From: CAYYWP01 sp050176585
Lineage (GTDB): Bacteria > Desulfobacterota > Binatia > HRBIN30 > CADEER01
Length of the DNA: 64,000 nt
Assembly (NCBI GenBank): GCA_050176585.1
Contig: JBFXHX010000006.1
Span: 62,001 to 126,000 of the forward strand
Direction of reading: 5' to 3'
Shown here in pieces: positions 40,892 to 52,382 of this stretch. The notes under the pieces are model-generated. The model searched no databases, was not told where the DNA came from, and was given only the letters and a program-made list of their open reading frames with translations. The number at the start of each line of letters is the position of its first letter. Position 1 is the stretch's first letter. The translations under genes and the position numbers were made by a program.

Positions 40892-41182
40892 TCAAACGGT
40901 CGTGACCGTATACGGCAGCAGCGCGACCGCGCGTGCGCGCTTGATCGCTGTCGTCAGCGCGCGCTGATGGCGGGCGCAGGTCCCCGTGATGCGGCTCGGA
41001 ATGATCTTGCCGCGCTCGGTCAGATAATTTCCCAAGCCGCGTGCATCCTTGTAGTCGATGCGCGCGTCCTTGTCGGCGCAGAACCGACACACCTTGCGCC
41101 GGCCCTGGCGCCGGCGGAACCCGCCGCCGCGCTCTTCGCGTGCCCCACCGTTGCGTTCGGGCTTGCCTCGCCCACTCGTCAT
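40892..41182 (-). CDS. rpsR: Small subunit ribosomal protein S18
   Basis: S18 pairs with S6 on the 30S platform. The 96-residue protein has a basic Gly/Arg-rich N-terminus and the canonical CRFCADKDARIDYKDARGL and LTERGKIIPSRITG segments. The Cys-x-x-Cys pair suggests the zinc-binding (C+) form. It lies 12 bp after rpsF. Confidence 0.97.
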   Translation of the reverse strand: MTSGRGKPERNGGAREERGGGFRRRQGRRKVCRFCADKDARIDYKDARGLGNYLTERGKIIPSRITGTCARHQRALTTAIKRARAVALLPYTVTTV

Positions 41183-41194
41183 CCGTTTCTCTCC

Positions 41195-41560
41195 TTACTC
41201 GCTAAGTTCCGCGCCAGCGGCGGCCGGCTCGGGCTTCCGTGTCGGTTTGCTGGGCGCCTCTTTGGTCGATGGCAGCGCCGCGGCCACTGACAAGAAGCGC
41301 AGGATCTCATCCGTAATGCGCAACGTGCGCTCAAGCTCGCGGACAACATCAGCGGTCGCGCTGTACTCCGCCAAGACGTAGTACCCGCGCTGAAGCTTCC
41401 GAATTGGGTACGCCAACTCACGCATGCCCCATTCCTGCATGCCATGCACCTCGCCGCCGGCCTCTTCGATCAACCGCTTTGCTCTTTCGATCGTCTCGCG
41501 GATCTGTGCCTCGGGAATCTCCGGGTGGATGACGATCAAGGTCTCATAGCGCCGTATCAT
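41195..41560 (-). CDS. rpsF: Small subunit ribosomal protein S6
   Basis: The 121-residue S6 begins MIRRYETLIVIHPEIPEAQ and contains GMRELAYPIRKLQRGYYVLAEY, typical for the family. The C-terminal 20 or so residues are an Ala/Pro-rich tail. The ATG overlaps the pth stop by 4 bp. S6-S18 order is standard, and the leader of such operons is often bound by S6:S18, but no leader is available here because of the overlap. Confidence 0.97.
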   Translation of the reverse strand: MIRRYETLIVIHPEIPEAQIRETIERAKRLIEEAGGEVHGMQEWGMRELAYPIRKLQRGYYVLAEYSATADVVRELERTLRITDEILRFLSVAAALPSTKEAPSKPTRKPEPAAAGAELSE

Positions 41561-42135
41561 GTATCCTCCTTCGAGGGGCTAGTGCTCGGGCCGGCCCCGT
41601 TGAACCGATTCATAGTTGCAGGCACGCTTTCAGCGACGATGCACTCCACGGCGTCGCCCGCGCGTTCAATGCCCATTCGGAACTCGGCGAGCTCCTCTTC
41701 GGTGGGCGCCGACAGCACGAAGTCCGCGGGATCTACGCCCGCTGGCGGACGGCCGATCCCGATGCGGAGCCGGGTGAACGCACCAAGGTGCGCGGCCAAT
41801 GATGCAACGCCCCGATGGCCGCCGGTTCCCCCGTCCGGTCGGATCCGTAGCTGCCCCGCGGCGAGATCGATGTCGTCGTACACGGCCAGCAACGCCGCAT
41901 CGGGAGGCAGCGGGAGCGCCGCCATCGCCTCGCCACTGCGGTTCATGTAGGTCTGCGGCTGCACTAAATACACCACGTCGCCTGCCACGCGACCTTGCGC
42001 AATTCGCACCGTGGGACGTGACTCGAATGCGAGCTTCCAGCGCGCCGCCAGCGCGTCGACCACCATGAAGCCGGCGTTGTGACGCGTGCGTGCATATTGC
42101 GCACCTGGATTGCCCAGACCCACGATGACCCACAT
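41557..42135 (-). CDS. pth: Peptidyl-tRNA hydrolase
   Basis: Pth recycles peptidyl-tRNAs that drop off the ribosome. The 192-residue protein opens with VGLGNPGAQYARTRHNAGF, including the catalytic histidine, followed by QTYMNRSGEA and GGTGGHRGVASL. It follows rplY directly. In many relatives ychF lies between pth and rpsF; it is absent here. Confidence 0.97.
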   Translation of the reverse strand: MWVIVGLGNPGAQYARTRHNAGFMVVDALAARWKLAFESRPTVRIAQGRVAGDVVYLVQPQTYMNRSGEAMAALPLPPDAALLAVYDDIDLAAGQLRIRPDGGTGGHRGVASLAAHLGAFTRLRIGIGRPPAGVDPADFVLSAPTEEELAEFRMGIERAGDAVECIVAESVPATMNRFNGAGPSTSPSKEDT

Positions 42136-42144
42136 GCGCGCGGT

Positions 42145-42804
42145 TTAGGATCCCGCCTTCGCAGCCTCCGGCTTGGCGCCCTCCGCCGGTGCAGCGGCAC
42201 CGTCCGCGGCGGCCTCCCCTTCCGCTGCCACCTTGACCTCTTCGACCACCGGCGGCAGCACCGAAACCACCGCCTCGTCCGTATCGATGACGATTTCCAC
42301 GCCCGGCGGCGCTTTTACCTCGGTCAGGTGGACGGCGTCGTGAATGCCGAGTTGCGAGACGTCGACCTCGATGAAATCCGGAATCTCCGTCGGCAGGCAG
42401 AGCACCTCGAGCTCGCGGCGAATCGGTTGGAGGATGCCGCCGAGATCGACGCCAGCCGCACGCCCGACGAAGTGCAGCGCGACGCGCAGCTTCATCCGGC
42501 TGGTCACGTCCACTTCGAACAGATCGGTGTGCAGAACGCGGCGCTGAACAGGATGGCGTTGGACCTCCTTCACGAGCACCAGACGCCCGCCGAGCTCGGG
42601 TGTCGGAGAGGAGAGGCGAATGAGGTGAGTGCCCTCAATCGCGCCCACTTTCGTCTCGAATTCCTTTTCGTCCATTGCGACCAGCTGCGCGCCGGCCTTC
42701 GACCCGTAGAGCACACCGGGTACTTTGCCGCGCCGGCGCAATGCGCGCGCCGCGCCCTTGCCCGTCGCTTCCCGAAGCTCTGCACCAAGTTCGATGGCTT
42801 CCAT
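42145..42804 (-). CDS. rplY: Large subunit ribosomal protein L25 (CTC form)
   Basis: L25 binds 5S rRNA. At 219 residues this is the long general-stress (CTC) form with an extra C-terminal domain. The start MEAIELGAELREATGKGAAR, then RRRGKVPGVLYG, are canonical; the tail after about residue 185 is Ala/Glu-rich and disordered. It lies 27 bp after prs. Confidence 0.95.
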   Translation of the reverse strand: MEAIELGAELREATGKGAARALRRRGKVPGVLYGSKAGAQLVAMDEKEFETKVGAIEGTHLIRLSSPTPELGGRLVLVKEVQRHPVQRRVLHTDLFEVDVTSRMKLRVALHFVGRAAGVDLGGILQPIRRELEVLCLPTEIPDFIEVDVSQLGIHDAVHLTEVKAPPGVEIVIDTDEAVVSVLPPVVEEVKVAAEGEAAADGAAAPAEGAKPEAAKAGS

Positions 42805-42831
42805 GCCTATAGCGTCCTCCGCGCTGCTCGA

Positions 42832-43779
42832 TCAGACGAACAGCGAGCTGATTGATTCCTCTCGATGCGTACGCCGAATCGCCTCAGCAAGGAGGCGCGC
42901 CACGGAGAGCACTTTGATCTTCGCGCACTGCTGGCCAGCCGGGCGGAGCGGAATGGTATCTGTCACGATGAGACTGGTCAGCTTCGACTCTTCGATGCGC
43001 TCGATGGCGGGGCCGGACAGGATCGGATGGGTGCAACACGCGAACACCTCGGTCGCGCCGGCCTCGCGCAACGCGTGCGCGGCGGTAGCCAACGTGCCGG
43101 CGGTATCCACTATGTCGTCGACGATCACAGCGGTTTGGCCCTCGACATCACCGACGACCCGCATCTCCGCCACTTCGTTGGGCCGGATCCGCCGCTTGTC
43201 GATGATCGCCAGCGACGCATCCAGCCGCTTGGCGAATGCACGCGCGCGCTCAACGCCGCCCGGGTCCGGAGACACGACCGCCACCGGGCCGTTCCGCAAC
43301 AGCTCTTGCATCGCTTTTAACAACACCGGCGTCGCGAACAGATTGTCCACGGGAATATCGAAGAAGCCCTGTATCTGTCCCGCGTGGAGATCGATCGTGA
43401 GCACCCGCGATGCACCCGCAGCGGTGATCAGGTCGGCGACCAACTTTGCGCTGATGGGAACTCGGGGTGACACCTTGCGGTCCTGCCGAGCGTAGCCGAA
43501 GTACGGGATGACGGCGGTAATGCGTTTCGCCGAAGCGCGGCGAAACGCATCCAGCATCAACAGGAGCTCCATGAGGTGGTCGTTGACGGGCGTGCAAGTC
43601 GATTGCACGACAAAGACGTCGCCGCCGCGCACGTTCTCCGCGATTTCGACCATCACCTCGCCATCGCTGAAACGGCGTACGTCGGCGTGGCCCAGCGGGA
43701 CGTCGAGCTGCTTACATACCTCTGCGACCAACGGGCGGTTCGAATTGCCCGTGAACACCTGAAGCTCGTCCCGCACCAA
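42832..43779 (-). CDS. prs: Ribose-phosphate pyrophosphokinase
   Basis: This enzyme makes PRPP, the substrate shared by PurF and other phosphoribosyltransferases in the window. The 315-residue protein has the family segments FSDGEVMVEI, YFGYARQDRK, DLHAGQIQGFFDIP, VSPDPGG and the PRPP-binding VIVDDIVDTAGTL. It lies 18 bp from the mature 3' end of tRNA-Gln. Confidence 0.97.
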   Translation of the reverse strand: MVRDELQVFTGNSNRPLVAEVCKQLDVPLGHADVRRFSDGEVMVEIAENVRGGDVFVVQSTCTPVNDHLMELLLMLDAFRRASAKRITAVIPYFGYARQDRKVSPRVPISAKLVADLITAAGASRVLTIDLHAGQIQGFFDIPVDNLFATPVLLKAMQELLRNGPVAVVSPDPGGVERARAFAKRLDASLAIIDKRRIRPNEVAEMRVVGDVEGQTAVIVDDIVDTAGTLATAAHALREAGATEVFACCTHPILSGPAIERIEESKLTSLIVTDTIPLRPAGQQCAKIKVLSVARLLAEAIRRTHREESISSLFV

Positions 43780-43797
43780 TCACCTCGACGAAACTAC

Positions 43798-43868
43798 TGG
43801 GCGGGAAGGATTCGAACCTTCGGTACCGGATCCAAAGTCCGGGGCCTTACCAGCTTGGCGACCGCCCA
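43798..43868 (-). tRNA. tRNA-Gln(TTG)
   Basis: The minus strand folds into a cloverleaf: acceptor TGGGCGG pairs with CCGCCCA, the anticodon stem CCGGA/TCCGG frames the loop CTTTGGA with anticodon TTG (reads CAA), and the T arm is GAAGG-TTCGAAT-CCTTC. No CCA is encoded. It is embedded between ispE and prs on the same strand, and its 5' 22 bases overlap the end of the ispE frame. Confidence 0.96.
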
Positions 43869-44794
43869 TTACGTATGTCCTCGTCCATATCGATCGCCGG
43901 TATGCGATCAATAACTTCCGTTGCTCGAGCCCACGTGCCAGCTTCGCGCAACGCCGCGGCGGCCGCACGCGCATCACCAGCTCTATTCCAAACCCCGAAA
44001 ACTGCCGACCCACTCCCCGTCATTCGCACTCCCCGCGCCCCCAGCAATTGCAGCTGGCGCTTCAAATCTCCGAGTGCGGGCAATACCTGGAGGGCCGCGT
44101 CCTCGAGGTCATTACTCAGCTCGGATCCGAGCGGCCCCTGACCGAAAGTGAGTTGGCGGATAGTACTTGCGGCCTCTCGACTTGTCAACGAATCGTCATA
44201 GCGGGCGTACACTTCGCGAGTGTTCAAGCCAATGCCGGGAAACGCGACTACGACCGGATGCCCGGCTGGCAACGGCGGTGTTATCGGGTCGAGACGCTCG
44301 CCAATTCCGCGCATGCGCGCCGCGCGCCCGTACACGAAAAACGGGACGTCGGCGCCCAGCTCCAAAGCCCAGGCCGCGAGCTCCGACCGAGACACCGGCT
44401 TGTCAGATATCGCGTTCAGCCCGCGCAAGACGGCGGCGGCGTCACTGCTGCCCCCGCCCAGACCCGCGCCGACGGGGATCACCTTGCGCAGCTCTATTCG
44501 CAACCGGGGCCGCCAGCCGGTACGCGCGCAATACAATTCCGCGGCGCGCGCGGCGAGGTTGTCCGCACCGGGTGGAGCGGCATCGGCGGGTTCACACACC
44601 AGTTCCACGTCTGCTGCGCCGCGACGCCGGATCGCGATCGCGACGTAATCGCAGAGCCGAATCGGCACTAAAATGGAGTCGAGTAAATGGTACCCGTCTT
44701 CGCGCGAGCCGACGATTTGCAAACACAGGTTTAGTTTTGCTGGCGCAGCGACAAATATGCGTTGTCGCAATTCCGTTCGGCGCGAGATGGACAT
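43847..44794 (-). CDS. ispE: 4-diphosphocytidyl-2-C-methyl-D-erythritol kinase
   Basis: IspE phosphorylates CDP-ME in the non-mevalonate isoprenoid pathway. The 315-residue GHMP kinase has the substrate segment APAKLNLCLQIVGSREDGYH and the ATP motif PVGAGLGGGSSDAAAV. Its last eight residues (NGRSPSW and stop) are read from the tRNA-Gln acceptor and D-arm sequence: the TAA stop is part of the D-loop. Order ispE-tRNA-Gln-prs is known in related genomes; the overlap is seen here directly. Confidence 0.95.
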   Translation of the reverse strand: MSISRRTELRQRIFVAAPAKLNLCLQIVGSREDGYHLLDSILVPIRLCDYVAIAIRRRGAADVELVCEPADAAPPGADNLAARAAELYCARTGWRPRLRIELRKVIPVGAGLGGGSSDAAAVLRGLNAISDKPVSRSELAAWALELGADVPFFVYGRAARMRGIGERLDPITPPLPAGHPVVVAFPGIGLNTREVYARYDDSLTSREAASTIRQLTFGQGPLGSELSNDLEDAALQVLPALGDLKRQLQLLGARGVRMTGSGSAVFGVWNRAGDARAAAAALREAGTWARATEVIDRIPAIDMDEDIRNGRSPSW

Positions 44795-44843
44795 CTCACC
44801 CGATGTGGGCAGGGCGGCGCGGAGGCGCTGCGGGGAACGTGAA

Positions 44844-44873
44844 TTGACGCCTTGTAATCCGGCGTGCTAGACG
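44844..44873 (+). promoter_or_regulatory. Likely sigma-70 promoter of tRNA-Arg
   Basis: TTGACG (44844-44849) and TAGACG (44868-44873) are 18 bp apart, placing the start of transcription about 15-20 bases before the tRNA 5' end. The region is also the divergent leader of ispE. Confidence 0.5.
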
Positions 44874-44896
44874 CGGTTTTCCAACCATTTAGCAAC

Positions 44897-44968
44897 GCCC
44901 CCGTAGTGAAAAGGATATCACACAGGTCTCCGGAACCTGTAGTCCAGGTTCGACTCCTGGCGGGGGCG
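44897..44968 (+). tRNA. tRNA-Arg(CCG)
   Basis: The plus strand folds as a cloverleaf: acceptor GCCCCCG pairs with CGGGGGC, anticodon stem CAGGT/ACCTG with loop CTCCGGA gives anticodon CCG (reads CGG), and the T arm is CCAGG-TTCGACT-CCTGG. No CCA is encoded. It faces away from ispE. Confidence 0.95.
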
Positions 44969-44985
44969 CTATCTCCTCGCGCGGC

Positions 44986-45014
44986 TTGATTTTCACTTAT
45001 CCATCCGGTAGCGT
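44986..45014 (+). promoter_or_regulatory. Candidate promoter of the zinc-ribbon gene
   Basis: TTGATT (44986-44991) and TAGCGT (45009-45014) are 17 bp apart, giving a leader of about 50 nt before the 45075 start. The hexamers are imperfect but spacing and position are good. Confidence 0.45.
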
Positions 45015-45035
45015 CCTCCGCCGTTCGGGTGGGAA

Positions 45036-45056
45036 GCTCCGGGCAGCTCCCGGAGC
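45036..45056 (+). promoter_or_regulatory. Perfect 8-bp hairpin in the leader of the zinc-ribbon gene
   Basis: GCTCCGGG (45036-45043) and CCCGGAGC (45049-45056) form an uninterrupted stem with a 5-base loop (CAGCT), ending 5 bases before the AAGGAGG Shine-Dalgarno at 45062-45068. It may stabilise the mRNA or bind a regulator. No U-run follows, so it is not an intrinsic terminator. Confidence 0.5.
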
Positions 45057-45074
45057 GCATGAAGGAGGCGGTCG

Positions 45075-45257
45075 ATGGATTTCCCGAAGTGCCTGAAGTG
45101 CAACCGTGGAGCGCTAATCCCGCTTTCGGACTATGGGCAAGAGGGCGCTTCGGTGATGTTCAAAGCGTGGGTTTGTACCAACCCCGATTGCGGGTTTTCT
45201 CTCCGCGTGGACAAGGGAGAAGTTACGTACGGCAAGAAAATCGACTTCAAACACTGA
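45075..45257 (+). CDS. Zinc-ribbon mini-protein, 60 residues
   Basis: The product has two cysteine pairs, C6-x2-C9 (CLKC) and C34-x4-C39 (CTNPDC), separated by about 25 residues including an aromatic-rich stretch (VMFKAWVCT), a zinc-ribbon pattern. The ATG has a strong AAGGAGG. The gene stands alone between tRNA-Arg and the rrn operon with its own candidate promoter, leader hairpin and terminator. I do not recognise a named family; small zinc-ribbon proteins of this size occur in related genomes. Its function is unknown, and translation is well supported by the signals. Confidence 0.8.
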   Translation: MDFPKCLKCNRGALIPLSDYGQEGASVMFKAWVCTNPDCGFSLRVDKGEVTYGKKIDFKH

Positions 45258-45280
45258 TAGATCTCAATTTCATTACGAAG

Positions 45281-45311
45281 AAAGCCCAGATCGCAACGTC
45301 TGGGCTTTTTT
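45281..45311 (+). terminator. Intrinsic terminator of the zinc-ribbon gene
   Basis: AAGCCCAGA (45282-45290) and TCTGGGCTT (45299-45307) form a 9-bp stem with an 8-base loop, followed by a run of T residues, about 25 bp after the stop codon of the 45075 gene. Confidence 0.9.
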
Positions 45312-45361
45312 GTGTGCTATTCAGCAAGCACACAGTGATGGAACTTCACCTGCACCAAAGT

Positions 45362-45394
45362 AAAAAAGCCCAGCCTATTTAGGCTGGGCTTTTT
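45362..45394 (-). terminator. Bidirectional intrinsic terminator of the rrn operon
   Basis: AGCCCAGCCT (45367-45376) pairs with AGGCTGGGCT (45381-45390) around a 4-base loop, flanked by A-run and T-run, so it can act on both strands. On the minus strand it lies just after 5S rRNA. Confidence 0.9.
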
Positions 45395-45401
45395 ACTATA
45401 A

Positions 45402-45514
<113 letters not shown>

Positions 45515-45582
45515 AAAAACAATACATTCGACAATCGCATACGGGACGGATCGAGAGCGCGGCAACTCAGCGAAAAGATAGT

Positions 45583-48590
<3,008 letters not shown>

Positions 48591-48651
48591 ATTTTTCGCC
48601 GAGCTACCTAATGCGCTCTCGATCCGGATTTCTTGTACCCGTATGCAATTG

Positions 48652-48661
48652 TCAAAGACCG
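48652..48661 (-). promoter_or_regulatory. boxA-like antitermination element in the 16S-23S spacer
   Basis: The minus-strand decamer CGGTCTTTGA is identical to one in the 16S leader (50711-50720) and resembles boxA, the NusB/NusE binding site. Finding it in both the leader and the spacer is the standard rrn arrangement. Function is inferred. Confidence 0.55.
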
Positions 48662-48737
48662 ATTGACGAATCCAAAACCGTCTGGATCCGCGCTGCGCGC
48701 GCACTCGCGCGCACCGCGCATCCCGGCGGCCGATGAG

Positions 48738-48810
48738 TGGAGCTGATCGGAATCGAACCGACGACCTCCGCCTTGCAAGGGCGGCGCTCTCCCATCTGAG
48801 CTACAGCCCC
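48738..48810 (-). tRNA. tRNA-Ala(TGC)
   Basis: The minus strand folds as GGGGCTG acceptor, GCTC D stem and anticodon loop CTTGCAA with anticodon TGC, and T arm GTCGG-TTCGATT-CCGAT. It lies in the 16S-23S spacer between tRNA-Ile and 23S, as is usual. No CCA is encoded. Confidence 0.96.
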
Positions 48811-48819
48811 GATGATAGG

Positions 48820-48893
48820 TGGGCCTAGGTAGAGTCGAACTACCGACCTCACCCTTATCAGGGGTGCGCTCTAGCCTACTGAGCTATAGGCCC
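48820..48893 (-). tRNA. tRNA-Ile(GAT)
   Basis: The minus strand gives acceptor GGGCCTA, D arm, anticodon loop CTGATAA with anticodon GAT, and T arm GTAGTTCGACTCTAC. It is the first spacer tRNA after 16S. No CCA is encoded. Confidence 0.96.
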
Positions 48894-49005
48894 CTCGTTC
48901 AGCCAGTCTCTCAAAACTAGGGAGGAGGAGTGCGAGTTCTCGCGGGCACGGAGTGCCTTCACTTTGGAAGGCGATGAGGTTCGAACTCCCTTGCGGGGGT
49001 TCGAT

Positions 49006-50567
<1,562 letters not shown>

Positions 50568-50710
50568 AGTTAAAATCGATTGTGACCGGGGACTGGTCCC
50601 CGACCACCGATGCACGGTGTCAACCGTGCCCAGACAAGGATCCTCGCACGCGAATCGAGATCCGAGGGCTTACCCTCGATTCCCGATACCGTTTTCCTAC
50701 TCCCTAGATT

Positions 50711-50720
50711 TCAAAGACCG
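50711..50720 (-). promoter_or_regulatory. boxA-like element in the 16S leader
   Basis: The minus-strand CGGTCTTTGA lies about 145 bp before 16S and about 35 bp after the promoter -10 box, and is repeated exactly in the 16S-23S spacer. It is a plausible NusB/NusE antitermination site. Confidence 0.55.
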
Positions 50721-50754
50721 ACGCCACGAAAGGCGCGTTGAAGCGAGACCGCCT

Positions 50755-50783
50755 TTTATAAGGGAGTCCCTGGGTGTTGTCAA
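50755..50783 (-). promoter_or_regulatory. Near-consensus sigma-70 promoter of the rrn operon
   Basis: On the minus strand, consensus TTGACA (50778-50783) and TATAAA (50755-50760) are separated by exactly 17 bp. It lies about 190 bp before 16S and 19 bp after the purB stop codon, so the leader carries the boxA-like element. Confidence 0.85.
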
Positions 50784-50801
50784 GCTTCCGAGGGCGGAGG
50801 C

Positions 50802-52232
50802 TCAAAGAATTTTCCCCGGACGGAATTCACGGGCTGCGGGGCGGGCGGCAGCGACCCCTTCTACCTCCGCCACAAAGGCGTCCGCCTGCCGCAAAGCGGC
50901 GCCCACGAATCGCTCATCGAGGTCCAGGGCCGCCTCTAGGGCGCGCTCGGACAGTCCCAAGCGGGGATCCTGGGCCAACCGGCCGAGCAGATTGGGCGGC
51001 TCCCCCGCGCGCAGGGCACGCGCCGCGGCCAGCGCGTGCTCCTTTATCGCCGCGTGCGCCGCTTCCCGACCGGCCCCCGCCTTCACAGCCTCCATCAACA
51101 CCGTGGTCGAGGCGAGAAAAGGGCCCAGGCGCTCGCGTTCCGCCGCCACTACGCCGGGGAACACCTCCAACTGCTCGACCACGGTGGCAAAGGTCTCAAG
51201 GAGGCCATCGGTGGCGAGCATAGCCCCGGGCAACGCCACGCGGCGGACCACTGAACAGGACACATCCCCTTCGTTCCACTGATCTCCGGCCAACTCTACA
51301 GTCATGGCCAGGTAACCCGCTAGCACCGCGCGCAACCCATTCACGCGCTCGGAGCTCCTCGGGTTCATCTTGTGTGGCATCGCCGACGACCCTACCTGGC
51401 CCTCCTGGAAGCCCTCGGACGCCAGGTCGTGCCCGGCCATCAGGCGCAGGGTGATCGCCAAGCTGCTCGGCCCGGCAGCCAACTGGTACAAGATCGACAC
51501 CACCTCGAAATCCAAGCTACGCGGGTACACCTGACCTACGGTGGTGAGTACGGTCTCGAAGCCGAGCTCGGCCGCGATCTGCCGTTCGATCTCCGCTACC
51601 TTGGCCGGATTGCCGCCGAATAGCGTCAACAGGTCCAGCTGAGTACCCACGGCCCCTTTTATGCCGCGCAGCGGGTAGCGGGCGATGAGCGCCTCCAAGC
51701 TGCGATACGCGGAGAGCATCTCGCCGCCGAACATCGCCAAGCGCTTGCCCACCGTCGTGGCCTGCGCCGGGATGTTGTGGGTCCGGGCACTGAGGACCAA
51801 TGCCCGGTATTCGGCCACCCGCTCGGCCAAGCGGAGCAAGCATCCGGCATACTTGTCGCGCAGCACGTGGAGAGATCGGATGATCTGCAGTTGCTCGACG
51901 TTTTCCGTGAGATCGCGGCTGGTCAGCCCTTTGTGCACATGCTCGTACCCTGCCTGCGCGCAAAACTCGTCGATCCGGGCTTTCACGTCGTGGCGGGTGG
52001 TGTGTTCGCGGGCGCGGATGCTCTCGAGATCGACCTGATCCTTCACTCGCTCGTATGCGGCGATCGCATCGCCCGGGATGTCCAACCCGAGCTCGCGCTG
52101 CGCCCGCATCACCGCGATCCAGAACTCGCGCTCGAGGACGACCTTGGCGCGTGGCGACCAGATCGCGACCATCGCCGGGCTGGCGTAGCGATCGGCCAAG
52201 ACGTCCGGTATCGATTCCGCAGTAGCCACCAT
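50802..52232 (-). CDS. purB: Adenylosuccinate lyase
   Basis: PurB performs two beta-eliminations in purine synthesis (SAICAR to AICAR and adenylosuccinate to AMP). The 476-residue protein has the superfamily signature GSSAMPHKMNP, plus HTTRHDVKARIDEF and KGLTSRDLTENV. It lies apart from the pur cluster, directly upstream of the rrn promoter. A 6-bp stem GCGGGT/ACCCGC (52238-52256) whose loop holds GGAG precedes the start, so ribosome access might be modulated; this is weak evidence. Confidence 0.97.
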   Translation of the reverse strand: MVATAESIPDVLADRYASPAMVAIWSPRAKVVLEREFWIAVMRAQRELGLDIPGDAIAAYERVKDQVDLESIRAREHTTRHDVKARIDEFCAQAGYEHVHKGLTSRDLTENVEQLQIIRSLHVLRDKYAGCLLRLAERVAEYRALVLSARTHNIPAQATTVGKRLAMFGGEMLSAYRSLEALIARYPLRGIKGAVGTQLDLLTLFGGNPAKVAEIERQIAAELGFETVLTTVGQVYPRSLDFEVVSILYQLAAGPSSLAITLRLMAGHDLASEGFQEGQVGSSAMPHKMNPRSSERVNGLRAVLAGYLAMTVELAGDQWNEGDVSCSVVRRVALPGAMLATDGLLETFATVVEQLEVFPGVVAAERERLGPFLASTTVLMEAVKAGAGREAAHAAIKEHALAAARALRAGEPPNLLGRLAQDPRLGLSERALEAALDLDERFVGAALRQADAFVAEVEGVAAARPAAREFRPGKIL

Positions 52233-52318
52233 GACCGGCGGGTAATCTCCACCCGCGTAGACCGCATTTCAAGGGGCGACTGCGGGGTGCTGTGCGCTCA
52301 ATATGGCCATGATGCATT

Positions 52319-52347
52319 TTGTTTGATTCCCTGAAGTAGCTTACTTA
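52319..52347 (+). promoter_or_regulatory. Candidate promoter of the MoxR/VWA cluster
   Basis: TTGTTT (52319-52324) and TACTTA (52342-52347) are 17 bp apart. If used, transcription would begin near 52354, excluding the ATG at 52347 and supporting the ATG at 52383, which has AGGA upstream, as the first start. Confidence 0.4.
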
Positions 52348-52382
52348 TGGTGGCGACCTTACGCTGGACTACAGGACAGCGG

